This document shows positions 8,587 through 17,750 of a stretch of DNA of 64,000 nucleotides, piece by piece. Both the position numbers and the translations under genes were made by a program. The DNA is from a bacterium. Lineage in GTDB: Bacteria; Bacillota; Sulfobacillia; UBA995. The stretch spans positions 1 to 64,000 of the forward strand of contig JAVHLP010000007.1 in the NCBI GenBank assembly GCA_031082145.1, written 5' to 3'. Position 1 is the first letter of the stretch; the number at the start of each line of letters is the position of its first letter. The notes under the pieces are model-generated. The model did no database searches, was not told the origin of the DNA, and worked only from the letters and a program-made list of their open reading frames with translations.

Positions 8587-8895
8587 TTACCTCGTGCTAC
8601 GCCGATCCGTTGCCTTCTCCCGTGGTGAGCCCGATGCCTCCTCCAGTTCGGCAATGACCCCAGGACCCACCAGTTCTCTGAGCAGCCGGCGGGCTTCCGC
8701 CAACACCCGCTCATCGTACCGGCCGATCGCCCACAGGTGCTCTTGCCCCGGAGTTGTCTTGCCCTCCCTCCCCACGGTCTGCACGACCTGCATGTACCGG
8801 TACTTCCTGACGCTCACCGCGCGAACGAACATGGCCTGTCCTACCGTCCTATAGGGGTAGAAGAAGGTGTATGGTGGCCGGGGCGACTTGGCCAA
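8587..8895 (-). pseudogene. Truncated IS1634/IS4-like transposase, N-terminus
   Basis: A 102-residue open frame contains MFVRAVSVRKYRYMQVVQTV, then LWAIGRYDE. This is the N-terminal pattern of IS1634-family transposases (VRKYRYLQLVES...LGRLDE). Full proteins have about 500-600 residues with a DDE domain; none of that follows, so it is a remnant. It lies downstream of the hydrogenase operon on the same strand. Confidence 0.6.
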
Positions 8896-8915
8896 CCTCG
8901 AGTGAGAGAGAAGGT

Positions 8916-8932
8916 GGAGGGCAGAACCCTCC
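8916..8932 (-). terminator. Possible terminator of the hydrogenase operon
   Basis: On the minus strand a 6-bp GC stem (GGAGGG/CCCTCC, loop of 5) lies 57 nt past the stop of the last hydrogenase gene and is followed by a pyrimidine-rich CTTCTCTCTC rather than a clean U-tract. Weak as an intrinsic terminator. Confidence 0.35.
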
Positions 8933-8988
8933 CGGCCGGTCCGGCTACCGGGACGTCCTGCCCCCCAACCTGCGTGGCGGTCTGTCGG

Positions 8989-9354
8989 CTAGCGCTTGGT
9001 GGCGATTACCCACTCCCCGACGACTGTGTTGTTCACCAGATGCTGGGTGATGACGCGGCGGACCCGCTCGGCGGTGATGTTCCCGTAGGTGACGGCGGGC
9101 TGCCCGGATCGCTCCACGGTGACCAGGGGCTCGTGCTCACACAGCCCCATGCACCCGGTCTGGGTTACCGTCACGTCGCCCAGCGAACGCTTGGCCAACT
9201 CCTCCAGGATGGCGGTCATGACCTCGCGCGCCCCGGCGGCGATGCCGCAGGTACCCATGGCCACCACGATCCGGTTGGGTTGCTCGCCCTCACGCACCTT
9301 GAGCGCCTCGCGGGCCTGCTGGCGGATGCGGTTCAGTTCCTCCAGGGACTTCAC
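8989..9354 (-). CDS. Thioredoxin-fold [2Fe-2S] ferredoxin
   Basis: A 121-residue protein of the thioredoxin-like [2Fe-2S] family (HydC/NuoE C-terminal type). Cluster ligands are visible as GTCGIAAGA near residue 35 and TGCMGLCE near residue 68. It overlaps the HydA stop by 4 nt and is the last gene of the hydrogenase operon, so it likely carries or relays electrons for that complex, but whether it is a stable subunit is not known from sequence. Confidence 0.8.
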   Translation of the reverse strand: MKSLEELNRIRQQAREALKVREGEQPNRIVVAMGTCGIAAGAREVMTAILEELAKRSLGDVTVTQTGCMGLCEHEPLVTVERSGQPAVTYGNITAERVRRVITQHLVNNTVVGEWVIATKR

Positions 9355-11099
9355 TTTCCGGCTCCCTCCTTCCGGGGCACGCTCTCCCTGGCGATGTAGT
9401 GGGTGTGCAGGAGTTCGTGGGACCGGTGGCCCAGCGGCTCACCCAGGAATTCCTGGTAGAGGGCTGTCACGGCCGGATTCTCATGGGACTTGCGCAAGGC
9501 CATACGCTCGTCCACGCCGTAGATCGCCTCCAGCCGGCGCCGCCGGATCCCGATGTCGGTGGGGATCGGCTGCCCGCCACCCCCGATGCAGCCGCCCGGA
9601 CAACACATGATCTCGATGAAGTGGTAGTCGGCCTTACCCTCGACAGCCAGGTCCATCAGCTTGCGGGCGTTCCCCAGACCGTGACTCACGGCAGCCTTGA
9701 GGGTCAGACCGTTCAGGGGAACGCTGGCCTCTTTGATACCGTCCAGCCCGCGGACGGGGGTGATGTTGATGTCCGCCAGGGGTCTGCCGGTGATTACCTC
9801 GTAGGCCGTCCGCAAGGCCGCCTCCATGACACCGCCGGTTGCCCCGAAGATGGCCGCCGCGCCGGTGGAGATGCCGAGCGGCGCGTCGTAGTCCTCCTCC
9901 GGCAGGACGTTGAAGTCGATGCCGGCCTCTCTGAGCATCCGGCCCAGCTCGCGCGTCGTGAGCACCGCGTCCACGTCCCGGTACCCGCTTGAACTCATCT
10001 CGGGGCGGGCGGCCTCGAACTTCTTGGCCGTACAGGGCATGATGGAAACGACGTAGATGCTCGCCGGGTCTATACCCGCCTTCTCGGCGTAGTAAGTCTT
10101 CGCCAGGGCCCCGAACATCTGCTGGGGCGACTTGCAGGTTGAGAGATGAGGCAACAGACCGGGGTAGAAGTGTTCTATGAACTTGATCCAGCCCGGACTG
10201 CAGGAAGTGAACAGCGGGAGGGGACCACCTTCCTTGACCCGCCGGATCAGCTCATGGCCCTCTTCCATGATGGTGAGATCGGCGGTGAAATCGGTGTCAA
10301 AGACGCGGTCGAACCCCAGCCGCCGGAGGGCCGCGACCATCTTGCCGGTCACTATGCTGCCGGGTGGGAGTCCGAACTCCTCACCCACCGAGACCCGTGT
10401 GGCAGGGGCCGTCTGCACCACCACATGCCTGGCGGGATCGGCCAGGGCAGCCCACACCTCGTCGACCTGGTTGACCTCGTGGATGGCCCCGGTGGGGCAT
10501 ACCAGTGAGCACTGCCCGCAGAGCACGCAGGCCACCTCACCCAGGGGCAGGTGGAATGCGGGAGCCACCACGGTGTCAAAGCCCCGCTCCTGGGCCTGAA
10601 TAGCGCTCACCCCCTGCACTTTCTGGCAGACGGAGATGCAGCGCCGGCACAGCACGCATTTCGCCGGGTTGCGGACGATCGACGGCGTTGACGTGTCCTC
10701 ACCGTAGCTGGTGGTCTTCCCCTGGTAACGCACCTCCCGCAAGCCTACGGCCTCCGCTACCGACTGCAACTCGCAGTTCTGGTTACGGATGCAGGTCAGG
10801 CACTCCATGGGATGATCGGAGAGGATCAACTCCAGGGTGTGCCGCCTGGCTTTTAGCACCCGGGGGCTGTTGGTCGACACTTCCATGCCCTCGGCAGCCG
10901 GGGTCACGCAAGCTGCTTGCAGCACGCGGGCGCCCTTTACCTCCACCACGCACACCCGGCAGGCGCCAACCTCGTTGATGTCCTTGAGGTAGCAGAGCGT
11001 GGGGATGTGAATCCCCAGCTTCTCCGCAGCCTGGAGGAGGGTCGTGCCCCGCTCCACCTCGACTCGCTGCCGGTCTATGGTCAGGCTTATGTTACTCAT
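9351..11099 (-). CDS. hydA: Catalytic [FeFe]-hydrogenase subunit HydA
   Basis: A 582-residue catalytic subunit that interconverts protons and H2. It has a plant-type [2Fe-2S] domain (C36, C47, C50, C64), a His-Cys cluster ([14 protein letters not shown]), two [4Fe-4S] clusters ([11 protein letters not shown] and [11 protein letters not shown]), then the H-cluster domain. H-cluster signatures are L1 TSCSPGW, L2 [10 protein letters not shown] and L3 [14 protein letters not shown]. The domain set matches multimeric, NAD(P)-linked group A hydrogenases. L1 has serine where many enzymes have the second cysteine. It overlaps the NuoF-GltD gene by 4 nt (ATGA), so the two are coupled. Cofactor insertion needs HydEFG, encoded at 24.8-28.5 kb. 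Confidence 0.93.
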   Translation of the reverse strand: MSNISLTIDRQRVEVERGTTLLQAAEKLGIHIPTLCYLKDINEVGACRVCVVEVKGARVLQAACVTPAAEGMEVSTNSPRVLKARRHTLELILSDHPMECLTCIRNQNCELQSVAEAVGLREVRYQGKTTSYGEDTSTPSIVRNPAKCVLCRRCISVCQKVQGVSAIQAQERGFDTVVAPAFHLPLGEVACVLCGQCSLVCPTGAIHEVNQVDEVWAALADPARHVVVQTAPATRVSVGEEFGLPPGSIVTGKMVAALRRLGFDRVFDTDFTADLTIMEEGHELIRRVKEGGPLPLFTSCSPGWIKFIEHFYPGLLPHLSTCKSPQQMFGALAKTYYAEKAGIDPASIYVVSIMPCTAKKFEAARPEMSSSGYRDVDAVLTTRELGRMLREAGIDFNVLPEEDYDAPLGISTGAAAIFGATGGVMEAALRTAYEVITGRPLADINITPVRGLDGIKEASVPLNGLTLKAAVSHGLGNARKLMDLAVEGKADYHFIEIMCCPGGCIGGGGQPIPTDIGIRRRRLEAIYGVDERMALRKSHENPAVTALYQEFLGEPLGHRSHELLHTHYIARESVPRKEGAGK

Positions 11100-14000
11100 C
11101 CCGCTCCCTCCTCGACGACCTCCCGGACGTCACACCGCAAGCATCGTCGCGCCTCGGCGACGGCCTGGTCGGGCTTGTAGCCCAGTTCCACCTGTTCGAA
11201 CGACTTCCGCTTCTCCACCGGTACCATGGGCACCGGCACCCGAGGCGTCTCCTCTTCCAGGATTTCACCGGCGACGCGGGCGACGGCCGCCCGCTTGACG
11301 ATAACCCCGTCACCACCCAGGTGACGGTCGATCGCCGATGCGGCTCGCTTGCCCGCCGCTATGGCCTCAACAACGGTATCGGGACCGGTCACGCAATCAC
11401 CGCCGGCGAATAGCCACGGTAGCCCGGTGCCCGGACCACCGTTCAAGACCTTGATGCGGCCCCCGTCGGCCAGGGATTCATGCCCGGCGGTCACCGAGGT
11501 GTCGACGGCCTGCCCGATAGCTGCGATGACGATGTCCACATCCAGTTCAAGGTGCGCGCCCTGGTCGGCAATCGGTCGCCGGCGGCCGGTGCTATCGAAC
11601 TCACCCAGCTTCATCCGCTGGCAAAGGAGCCTCCGCACCTTGCCGCCCTCGCCGGCGATCTCGGCCGGGGCGACCAGCAGATGCAGGCGGACGCCCTCCC
11701 TTTCGGCTTCGTCGATCTCGTCCCGTTCGGCCGGCATCTCCTCGCGGGTGCGGCGGTACACCAGGTGAACCTCGCCGGCCCCCAACCGCAGGGCGGAGCG
11801 GGCGGCATCCACCGCCGCATTACCGCCGCCGATTACCGCGACCTTCTTCCTCCCCAGGTCGGCCGACCGCCCCAGGTTGAGCTCCCGCAAGAACTCGACA
11901 CCACCGAGCACCCCCTCCAGTTCCTCGCCGGGCACCCCGAGCTTCTGGCCCCGGTGCGCTCCGACGGCGATGAAGACGGCGCTGAAACCCTGCCGGTGCA
12001 GGCCATCGATGGTGATGTCCTTCCCTATGCGGGTATTGGTCTTGATCCTGACGCCGGCGCTCTCGATCCTGTGAACCTCCGCCTTCAGCACGTCCCGGGG
12101 CAGCCGGTAGTCGGGAATCCCCATCGCGAGCATACCGCCGGCCACCGGCAGGGACTCGAAGACGGTCACCGGGTAGCCTTTGCGGGCCAGATAGTAGGCG
12201 GCGGTCAGGCCCGCCGGTCCGGAGCCGACGACGGCCACCTTCTCCGACTTGGCGATCGACGGGCTAGGCCGGGGCAGCTCGCCGTTAAGCTTGAGGGCCT
12301 GGTCAGCCGCGAATCGCTTCAGGGCTCGGATCGCCAGCGGCTGATCCAGTTGCGCCCGGCGGCACTTGCCCTCGCAGGGATGGTGGCAGACCCTGCCACA
12401 GATGCTGGGGAACGGGTTGTCGGCCATGACCGCCTGGTAGGCCTCGAGGTAGCGGCCGTTGGCGATGTGGTCCAGGTAGACCGGAACGTCAATGTCAACC
12501 GGGCAAGTGTTCTGACAGGGAGAGGCGAACATGGTGGCGCACACGGAGGCCGCGCACCGCCTGTCCCTGATGTGGGCGTCATACTCCTCCCGGAAGTAGC
12601 GGATGGTTGAGAGCACGGGGTTGGGGGCCGTCTGCCCCAGCCCGCAGAGCGCGGTAGCCTTGATGTGCTCGCCCAGCTCAACGAGGAGTTCCACGTCGCC
12701 CTCGCGGCCGCGCCCCTTGGTGATCCGGTCCAGGATCTCCTGCATGCGGGTCATGCCGAGCCGGCAGGGAGCGCACTTCCCACACGACTCCTCTTGGCAG
12801 AACTCGATGAAGAACTTGGCGAGGTCCACCATGCAGGTATCCTCGTCGACCACGATCAAGCCCCCGGAACCCATGATCGTACCCAATTCGGTCAGGGACT
12901 CGTAATCCACCGGCACGTTCAGGAACTGGCGGGGAATGCAACCGCCGGACGGCCCGCCCGTCTGGGCGGCCTTGAGCGACTTGCCCTTTGGAACCCCGCC
13001 CCCGATGTCATAGATGATCTCGCCGATGGGCGTGCCCAGCGGCACCTCAACCAGACCGGTGTTGACGACCTTGCCGGCCAGGGCGAAGACCTTGGTCCCG
13101 CGGGCCTTCTCGGTTCCCACGGAGGCGAACCACTCCGGTCCCTGGAGGATGATGGGCGGGATATTGGCCCAGGTCTCCACATTGTTGAGAACGGTGGGCT
13201 TTCCCCACAGCCCTTGTTGAGCCGGGAAGGGGGGACGGGGGCGGGGCTCGCCCCGCCGGCCCTCGATAGAGGCCAGGAGAGCCGTCTCCTCGCCGCAGAC
13301 GAAAGCTCCGGCCCCCACCCGGATATCCACGTCGAAGGAGAAGCTGCTCCCAAAGATGTTCTTCCCAAGCAATCCATACTCCCGTGCCTGCCTGATCGCC
13401 AGGCCCAGGCGGTCAACCGCCAGCGGATACTCCGCCCTGACGTACACGTATCCCTGGCTGGAGCCGACGGCATAGCCGCAGATGGCCATGGCCTCAAGCA
13501 CGCTGTGAGGGTCTCCTTCCAGGACGCTGCGATCCATGAAGGCCCCCGGGTCGCCCTCGTCGGCGTTGCAGACCACGTACTTGGGAGAGCCCTGGGCCCG
13601 GGCCGTGAATTCCCACTTCAGGCCGGTCGCGAAGCCGGCTCCACCCCGACCCCTGAGCCCCGATGCCTTGACGGCAGCCACTACCTCCTCCGGCGACATG
13701 CTGGAGAGGACCTTTCCTAGAGCCGCATATCCGTCACGGGCGATATACTCCTCAATGCGCTCGGGGTCGATAAGGCCCGTGTTCCTCAGGGCCACCCTGG
13801 TCTGGCGGCTGAAGAATGGGATTTCGTCGAACGTGGGCAGGCTCTCCAGCGTGCCGGGGAGCCGGTGCACCAACCGGTCCACGATCCGACCCTTGAGCAG
13901 GTGTTCGTCTACTATACTGATGGCGTCCTCGGGGCGAAGTTTCTGATAGAAGACGCCCTCGGGGTAGACCACAACCACCGGACCCAGATCACACGGGCCC

Positions 14001-14143
14001 ATGCAGCCGGTCTCCACCACCTGCACTTCTTCGGCCAGGCCGTGCTCGCCTATGGCGGTGACCAAGGCTTCCTGCACCGCGCGACACCCGGAGGAGATGC
14101 ACCCGGCTCCCGCGCAGACCAGAACGTGTGCTCTATGTACCAT
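11096..14143 (-). CDS. hydB: HydB: NuoF-like flavoprotein fused to a GltD/NfnB-like oxidoreductase
   Basis: A 1015-residue fusion. Residues 1-100 are a thioredoxin-like [2Fe-2S] domain (CAGAGC, TGCMGPC). Residues 110-520 are NuoF: FMN motif [17 protein letters not shown]-site [13 protein letters not shown], and a [4Fe-4S] site SCGKCAPCR. From about 540 the protein resembles the glutamate synthase small subunit and NfnB: a Cys-rich domain ([27 protein letters not shown]), FAD site [15 protein letters not shown](P) site [17 protein letters not shown], and a final CLRCD. Ordinary HydB proteins have about 600 residues and end in two ferredoxin-type clusters instead. The extra flavin and pyridine-nucleotide site suggests a second nucleotide, perhaps NADP(H), is used; that is inference. 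Confidence 0.9.
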   Translation of the reverse strand: MVHRAHVLVCAGAGCISSGCRAVQEALVTAIGEHGLAEEVQVVETGCMGPCDLGPVVVVYPEGVFYQKLRPEDAISIVDEHLLKGRIVDRLVHRLPGTLESLPTFDEIPFFSRQTRVALRNTGLIDPERIEEYIARDGYAALGKVLSSMSPEEVVAAVKASGLRGRGGAGFATGLKWEFTARAQGSPKYVVCNADEGDPGAFMDRSVLEGDPHSVLEAMAICGYAVGSSQGYVYVRAEYPLAVDRLGLAIRQAREYGLLGKNIFGSSFSFDVDIRVGAGAFVCGEETALLASIEGRRGEPRPRPPFPAQQGLWGKPTVLNNVETWANIPPIILQGPEWFASVGTEKARGTKVFALAGKVVNTGLVEVPLGTPIGEIIYDIGGGVPKGKSLKAAQTGGPSGGCIPRQFLNVPVDYESLTELGTIMGSGGLIVVDEDTCMVDLAKFFIEFCQEESCGKCAPCRLGMTRMQEILDRITKGRGREGDVELLVELGEHIKATALCGLGQTAPNPVLSTIRYFREEYDAHIRDRRCAASVCATMFASPCQNTCPVDIDVPVYLDHIANGRYLEAYQAVMADNPFPSICGRVCHHPCEGKCRRAQLDQPLAIRALKRFAADQALKLNGELPRPSPSIAKSEKVAVVGSGPAGLTAAYYLARKGYPVTVFESLPVAGGMLAMGIPDYRLPRDVLKAEVHRIESAGVRIKTNTRIGKDITIDGLHRQGFSAVFIAVGAHRGQKLGVPGEELEGVLGGVEFLRELNLGRSADLGRKKVAVIGGGNAAVDAARSALRLGAGEVHLVYRRTREEMPAERDEIDEAEREGVRLHLLVAPAEIAGEGGKVRRLLCQRMKLGEFDSTGRRRPIADQGAHLELDVDIVIAAIGQAVDTSVTAGHESLADGGRIKVLNGGPGTGLPWLFAGGDCVTGPDTVVEAIAAGKRAASAIDRHLGGDGVIVKRAAVARVAGEILEEETPRVPVPMVPVEKRKSFEQVELGYKPDQAVAEARRCLRCDVREVVEEGAG

Positions 14144-14726
14144 ATCCTAATCTCCCCTTGTCGTGGGCGGGGCCGGTGCCCTCCGGCTCGGACAGGCGAG
14201 TGAGCCCGGAACGAATGGTCTCCCTGGTCCAAGCCGCCACGCGGGGGTCTCCCCACGACACCCGGCCCAACTGCCGCTCTATGATCTCGGTATCAAACTC
14301 GATCTCCGATCCCTCCCGGCGGTGCCGGTAACCCAGTTTCAGCTCCGGGTTGACGGCCAGCGCAACCATTACGGTGGCCGCCATGTCGCCCAGCGGAGCC
14401 CGGTCCAGGTGGTTCAGGCCGAAAGTGGCCGTCACCGTCGTACCCTGTCCGGGGACGGATGTCACCGCCACCGACCCGCCCGTCTGCCGCGCCGCCCCTT
14501 CCAGGAGCGGCAGGCCCAAGCCCATGCGACGGGTCTGCCGGGTAGTGACGAACGGGTCCAGGACTTGCCTGAGCAACTCAGGGTCCATGCCTTTCCCGTC
14601 GTCGGTAACCCTCAAGGTCAGGCGATTGACCCCGGAGTCCTCGGCTACATAGATGTCCACCCGTGATGCCCCGGCCTCGACCGAGTTCTGGATCAGGTCC
14701 AGCACGTGCAGGGAAAGCTCGCGCAC
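14133..14726 (-). CDS. Histidine-kinase-type ATP-binding protein
   Basis: A 197-residue protein with a GHKL ATPase fold and no sensor or receiver domain. The N-box region is [12 protein letters not shown]. The G1 box is [11 protein letters not shown], followed by [19 protein letters not shown]. The C-terminal 70 residues are unassigned. Such stand-alone ATPases are often encoded between the NuoE and NuoF genes of clostridial hydrogenase operons. Its role, perhaps as a kinase or anti-sigma-like regulator, is not established. It starts at a GTG 6 nt after the NuoE stop and overlaps the HydB start by 11 nt. Confidence 0.8.
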   Translation of the reverse strand: MRELSLHVLDLIQNSVEAGASRVDIYVAEDSGVNRLTLRVTDDGKGMDPELLRQVLDPFVTTRQTRRMGLGLPLLEGAARQTGGSVAVTSVPGQGTTVTATFGLNHLDRAPLGDMAATVMVALAVNPELKLGYRHRREGSEIEFDTEIIERQLGRVSWGDPRVAAWTRETIRSGLTRLSEPEGTGPAHDKGRLGYGT

Positions 14727-14732
14727 CTTCTC

Positions 14733-15266
14733 TCATCCTCTCCCGCGCCGGTCCTCGTGACCGGCACGGCGGTAGGCTTCCAGCAGAGAGCGAACCCGGT
14801 TCGGCTTGAGCCGGGCGTGAACGTCCTCGTTCACCGTGATGACCGGACCCAGACCGCACGCTCCCAGGCACCTCACCACGTCCAGGGAGAACAAGCCGTC
14901 GCCGGTGGTGTCGCCCGCCTCGATGCCCAGTTCCCTCTCCAGGCGTTCCAGAACCCGGGGTGCACCCCTCACATAGCACGCAGTACCCTTGCACAGACTG
15001 ATCTTGAACCGTCCCTTGGGCTTCGTCGAGAACAGAGCGTAGAAGGTAACTACGCCGAACACTTCGCTCGGGGGCACGCCAAGACCCTCCGCCACTCGAA
15101 CCTGAACCTCCCGCGGTAGGTAGCCGACGGCCTCTTGCGCTTCATGCAAGGCCGAGATAAGAGCGCCGGGCCGGTTCCGGTACTTCTCGATCACATCGTC
15201 GAGGGCCGCCTGTTGGTCGCCGGACAGTCCGGGCGGTGCGGCTTCACAGCAGGCCGGATGAGTCAT
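14733..15266 (-). CDS. hydC: HydC/NuoE-type [2Fe-2S] subunit
   Basis: A 177-residue NuoE/HydC family subunit that carries one [2Fe-2S] cluster between flavin and the other clusters. Ligand motifs are CKGTACYVRG near residue 95 and CLGACGLGP near 135. The N-terminal helical part (YLPREVQVRVAEGLGVPPSEVFGV) is typical. The ATG start has GGAGG 7 nt upstream. A perfect palindrome at 15285-15304 lies just ahead, and this is the first gene of the catalytic part of the operon. Confidence 0.9.
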   Translation of the reverse strand: MTHPACCEAAPPGLSGDQQAALDDVIEKYRNRPGALISALHEAQEAVGYLPREVQVRVAEGLGVPPSEVFGVVTFYALFSTKPKGRFKISLCKGTACYVRGAPRVLERLERELGIEAGDTTGDGLFSLDVVRCLGACGLGPVITVNEDVHARLKPNRVRSLLEAYRRAGHEDRRGRG

Positions 15267-15284
15267 AGAGACATTCCTCCTTCA

Positions 15285-15304
15285 GTGAAAGTCCCGACTT
15301 TCAC
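15285..15304. promoter_or_regulatory. Perfect 20-bp palindrome ahead of hydC
   Basis: Two 9-bp arms GTGAAAGTC and GACTTTCAC surround a 2-bp centre, 19 nt upstream of the hydC start codon in the 57-nt gap between the PHP gene and hydC. Its symmetry suits a dimeric DNA-binding regulator, or a short RNA hairpin next to the ribosome site. It is longer than the 18-bp Rex consensus and does not match it. Confidence 0.55.
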
Positions 15305-15323
15305 AATTAACGGAAAACGAAAA

Positions 15324-16067
15324 TCATCTCCCGGCGACCCTCCTTCCGGCGCTTCCCTCCAACGACTTCTCGATCTCGCCCAGGGTTGGCGCCGCCAGCC
15401 ATAAGGTGGTGCGCGAGTCGCCGATGTCCGACAACTGGTGGGCATCGGAGAAGCACACCAGTTCCATGGTCTGGAGACCGGGAGAACGAGCCCGCACCGC
15501 CTGGAGGTCGGCCTGCCGCGACACCTCGCAGGCCTTCACCCCGAGCCCCGGCGGGACAAATCCCAACTGACCCAGTAAACCATAGCCGGGCCGGTCGATG
15601 TGGGCCGGGATGGCCACGCCGCTCCGGGAACCCACCCCTTCGACCGCTTCCTCCAGCGATATGGCGGCCGCGGTGGACAGCAGCCGAGCCAGCTTCCCCA
15701 CCACCCTTCCTTCATCGTCGTACAGCCACTGCGGACCGAACACGTCTTCCCGGTTCTCTCTGGCCGGCAGGCGCCGGTAAATCTCCTCCTGCCACTCCAG
15801 TGCGGCGTCGAAGCTCTCGAACAGGCACAGGAGGTGCACGTCTTCCCTCGTCTGCAACTCCATGCCGGGCACCACGGTCAGGCCGGTCCGCCGCCCCGCA
15901 GTCATGACGGCGAGGGCGTTTGCCGCCGAGTTGTGGTCAGTCACCGCCAGGATGTCAACGCCCCGGGCGGTGGCCTGCCGGACTATACCCGGCGGGCTCA
16001 TCTCCTCGCTCGCGCAGGGCGACAGCCCGGTGTGGACGTGCAGGTCCACCCGGAACTCCCTCAGCAT
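15324..16067 (-). CDS. PHP-domain phosphoesterase
   Basis: A 247-residue PHP-fold protein with metal-ligand motifs DLHVHTGLSPCASEEM at the N-terminus, VTDHNS near 43, PGMELQTREDVH near 67, and CFSDAHQL near 210. Family members hydrolyse phosphate esters; the substrate here is unknown. It is embedded in the hydrogenase operon directly after a DRTGG gene and starts within the 3' end of that gene (7-nt overlap), as seen in the regulatory part of such operons in clostridia. A link to redox signalling is inference from position. Confidence 0.82.
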   Translation of the reverse strand: MLREFRVDLHVHTGLSPCASEEMSPPGIVRQATARGVDILAVTDHNSAANALAVMTAGRRTGLTVVPGMELQTREDVHLLCLFESFDAALEWQEEIYRRLPARENREDVFGPQWLYDDEGRVVGKLARLLSTAAAISLEEAVEGVGSRSGVAIPAHIDRPGYGLLGQLGFVPPGLGVKACEVSRQADLQAVRARSPGLQTMELVCFSDAHQLSDIGDSRTTLWLAAPTLGEIEKSLEGSAGRRVAGR

Positions 16068-16411
16068 TCACCGCGCTCCTGCCGCAGAAGACAGAACAGC
16101 CGTCCCGCAACCTCAAAGGAAGTCAGGCCCGTGGTCAGAAGGGCCACTCCCTCCCGGGAAGCCTTCTCCGCCATCTCCGGATCGGGACGCATCCCTCTGG
16201 TCAGTACCACGCCGGTCAGCTCCGCCATCATCGCCACGGCCACGCAGTTCTGGTGGGTCTGAACCGTGATCCAGACGTCGCCGGGCTGGGCATGAGCCAT
16301 GACGTCACTCAGCATGTCTGAGCAGTAGGCACCGCTCACCTCCCGTTCGACGCCCGTTCCCGGGCAGACCTCCGCCAGGGCCAGTCCCTTGATCACCTGC
16401 TCAAGCCTCAT
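16061..16411 (-). CDS. DRTGG-domain protein
   Basis: A 116-residue protein consisting of one DRTGG domain, a fold found next to CBS domains and in phosphotransacetylases and thought to bind ligands. The ATG at 16411 overlaps the end of the HydS gene by 11 nt. Recognisable stretches are SDMLSDVMAHAQPGDVWITV and ELTGVVLTRGMRPD. A second DRTGG gene lies at 18207-18590. The paired occurrence around HydS suggests a role in the same sensory circuit, but no ligand can be read. Confidence 0.72.
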   Translation of the reverse strand: MRLEQVIKGLALAEVCPGTGVEREVSGAYCSDMLSDVMAHAQPGDVWITVQTHQNCVAVAMMAELTGVVLTRGMRPDPEMAEKASREGVALLTTGLTSFEVAGRLFCLLRQERGEC

Positions 16412-17750
16412 TCGAATCCGCCCCGTCCTCTCCCTCATCCCTCTGCCCCATGGCCGGGGGCAGCCTGTGCGCGAGCTCCAGCATTTCCGCGGCAAGCGCA
16501 TGCACCTGCTCGCGCAGCTTGAAGACGCAGTCCGTCTCGAAAGCCCGGCCCCGAACGATGTCCTCGGCCAGGGAGCGGCAATGAGGCGATCCGCAGGAAC
16601 CGCAGTCTAGCCCGGGGAGGCTCTCCAACACGCGCTCGAGCTGCTCGGTCTTGCTGATAGCCCGGGCTGGGTCCTCGTCCAGCCGCATGACCGGGCGGGG
16701 CTCGACCGGTCCCCGCACTTGCGGTGCTTCCGCGAGCAGGCGCACGGCCGCCTCCTCTGGGAAACCGGGTCCAGTCGCTCCCAGCCTCTCGGTCAGCATC
16801 CGCAAGTTGGTCCGGCCAACAAAAGGATTCTCCGCCACCAGCGAACCGCCCACGCACCCGGCCACGCAGGCCTGCAATTCCAGGTAGTCAAGGTCGCCCA
16901 GCCGGTCCCGCAGGACTTCCTCCAACAAGGCGATGACGTTATGGATACCGTCCACCGATAGCAGGGCTCCGGCCCCGATGGCCTGGTTCTCACCGCCCGC
17001 CCGTCCCCAGCCGAAGCCATGGGCCGATGCCTGCTGCAACTCCCCGCCTTCCGGAGCCTGGGCCAAGAGCGGGAGCATCATCCCGTAGATCTCGGCCATG
17101 CTGAAGGCGCCGGTCACCTCGGAGAGGGTCATCCCCACAGGCTGCCGCACTGCCGTAAGCTTGGCCGGGCAGGGCGTGATAAACCAGGTCCCCACGTCGC
17201 CGTCGGCCAGGCCGTGCTGCTCACGGGCTTGCCTGCGGGCTAGCAGAGCGGCAACGTCCATCGGCGTGTGCAGCGGGATGATGTGGTCGACCAGGCTCGG
17301 GAAACGCACCTGGATCAGCCGCACCACCGTCGGGCAGGCCGACGATATCAGGGGGCGGGGCTGAGGATGCTCCCTCAAGTACCGTCGGATGGCCGCGGTC
17401 ACCACGTCGGCGCCCAAGGCCACCTCCACCACATGGTCAAAACCCAGGTTGATCAGCCCGCCCAATACCTGCCCGGGGTCCACGTCGCGGCCAAACTGGC
17501 CGAAGAAAGCAGGTGCCGGCAGGGCCACATTGTAGCGGAACTCCTCCAGCCGCTCCAGCCGGTCGGTCACCGCCACCTTGGCTTGGTTGGGACATATGCG
17601 AATGCATTCGCCACAGTCAACGCAACGTTCTTCCAGGATATGGGCCTTGCCCTCGCGGACGCGGATGGCTTCCGTGGGACAGCGCTTTATGCAGTTGGTG
17701 CAACCCTTGCACTTGGCCCGTTGCAGGGTGACCGAGTGGAAGTAGCTCAA
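16401..17750 (-). CDS. hydS: Group-D (sensory-type) [FeFe]-hydrogenase HydS
   Basis: A 449-residue protein with two N-terminal [4Fe-4S] clusters (CKGCTNCIKRC, CVDCGECIRIC), a hydrogenase large-domain core, and a C-terminal CGSCGSPHC cluster domain at about 390-415. H-cluster motifs are modified: L1 SSACPTVV has alanine in place of the proton-relay cysteine, L2 is TPCPAKL and L3 is ACVAGCVGGS. This architecture, without a PAS domain, matches group D hydrogenases such as HydS of Thermoanaerobacter mathranii, regarded as H2 sensors with very low turnover. It follows the RsbW-like ATPase gene and probably signals to regulators encoded beside it. Sensor function is inferred from family and context. 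Confidence 0.88.
   Translation of the reverse strand: MSYFHSVTLQRAKCKGCTNCIKRCPTEAIRVREGKAHILEERCVDCGECIRICPNQAKVAVTDRLERLEEFRYNVALPAPAFFGQFGRDVDPGQVLGGLINLGFDHVVEVALGADVVTAAIRRYLREHPQPRPLISSACPTVVRLIQVRFPSLVDHIIPLHTPMDVAALLARRQAREQHGLADGDVGTWFITPCPAKLTAVRQPVGMTLSEVTGAFSMAEIYGMMLPLLAQAPEGGELQQASAHGFGWGRAGGENQAIGAGALLSVDGIHNVIALLEEVLRDRLGDLDYLELQACVAGCVGGSLVAENPFVGRTNLRMLTERLGATGPGFPEEAAVRLLAEAPQVRGPVEPRPVMRLDEDPARAISKTEQLERVLESLPGLDCGSCGSPHCRSLAEDIVRGRAFETDCVFKLREQVHALAAEMLELAHRLPPAMGQRDEGEDGADSNEA

Noticed and set aside
11480..12610. Plus-strand frame opposite the NuoF-GltD fusion
   Set aside because: Shadow of the conserved flavoprotein; atypical composition.
15285..15304. Rex operator
   Set aside because: The palindrome shares a TTGTGAA-like half but the arms are spaced wrongly for the 18-bp Rex site; kept only as an unknown operator candidate.
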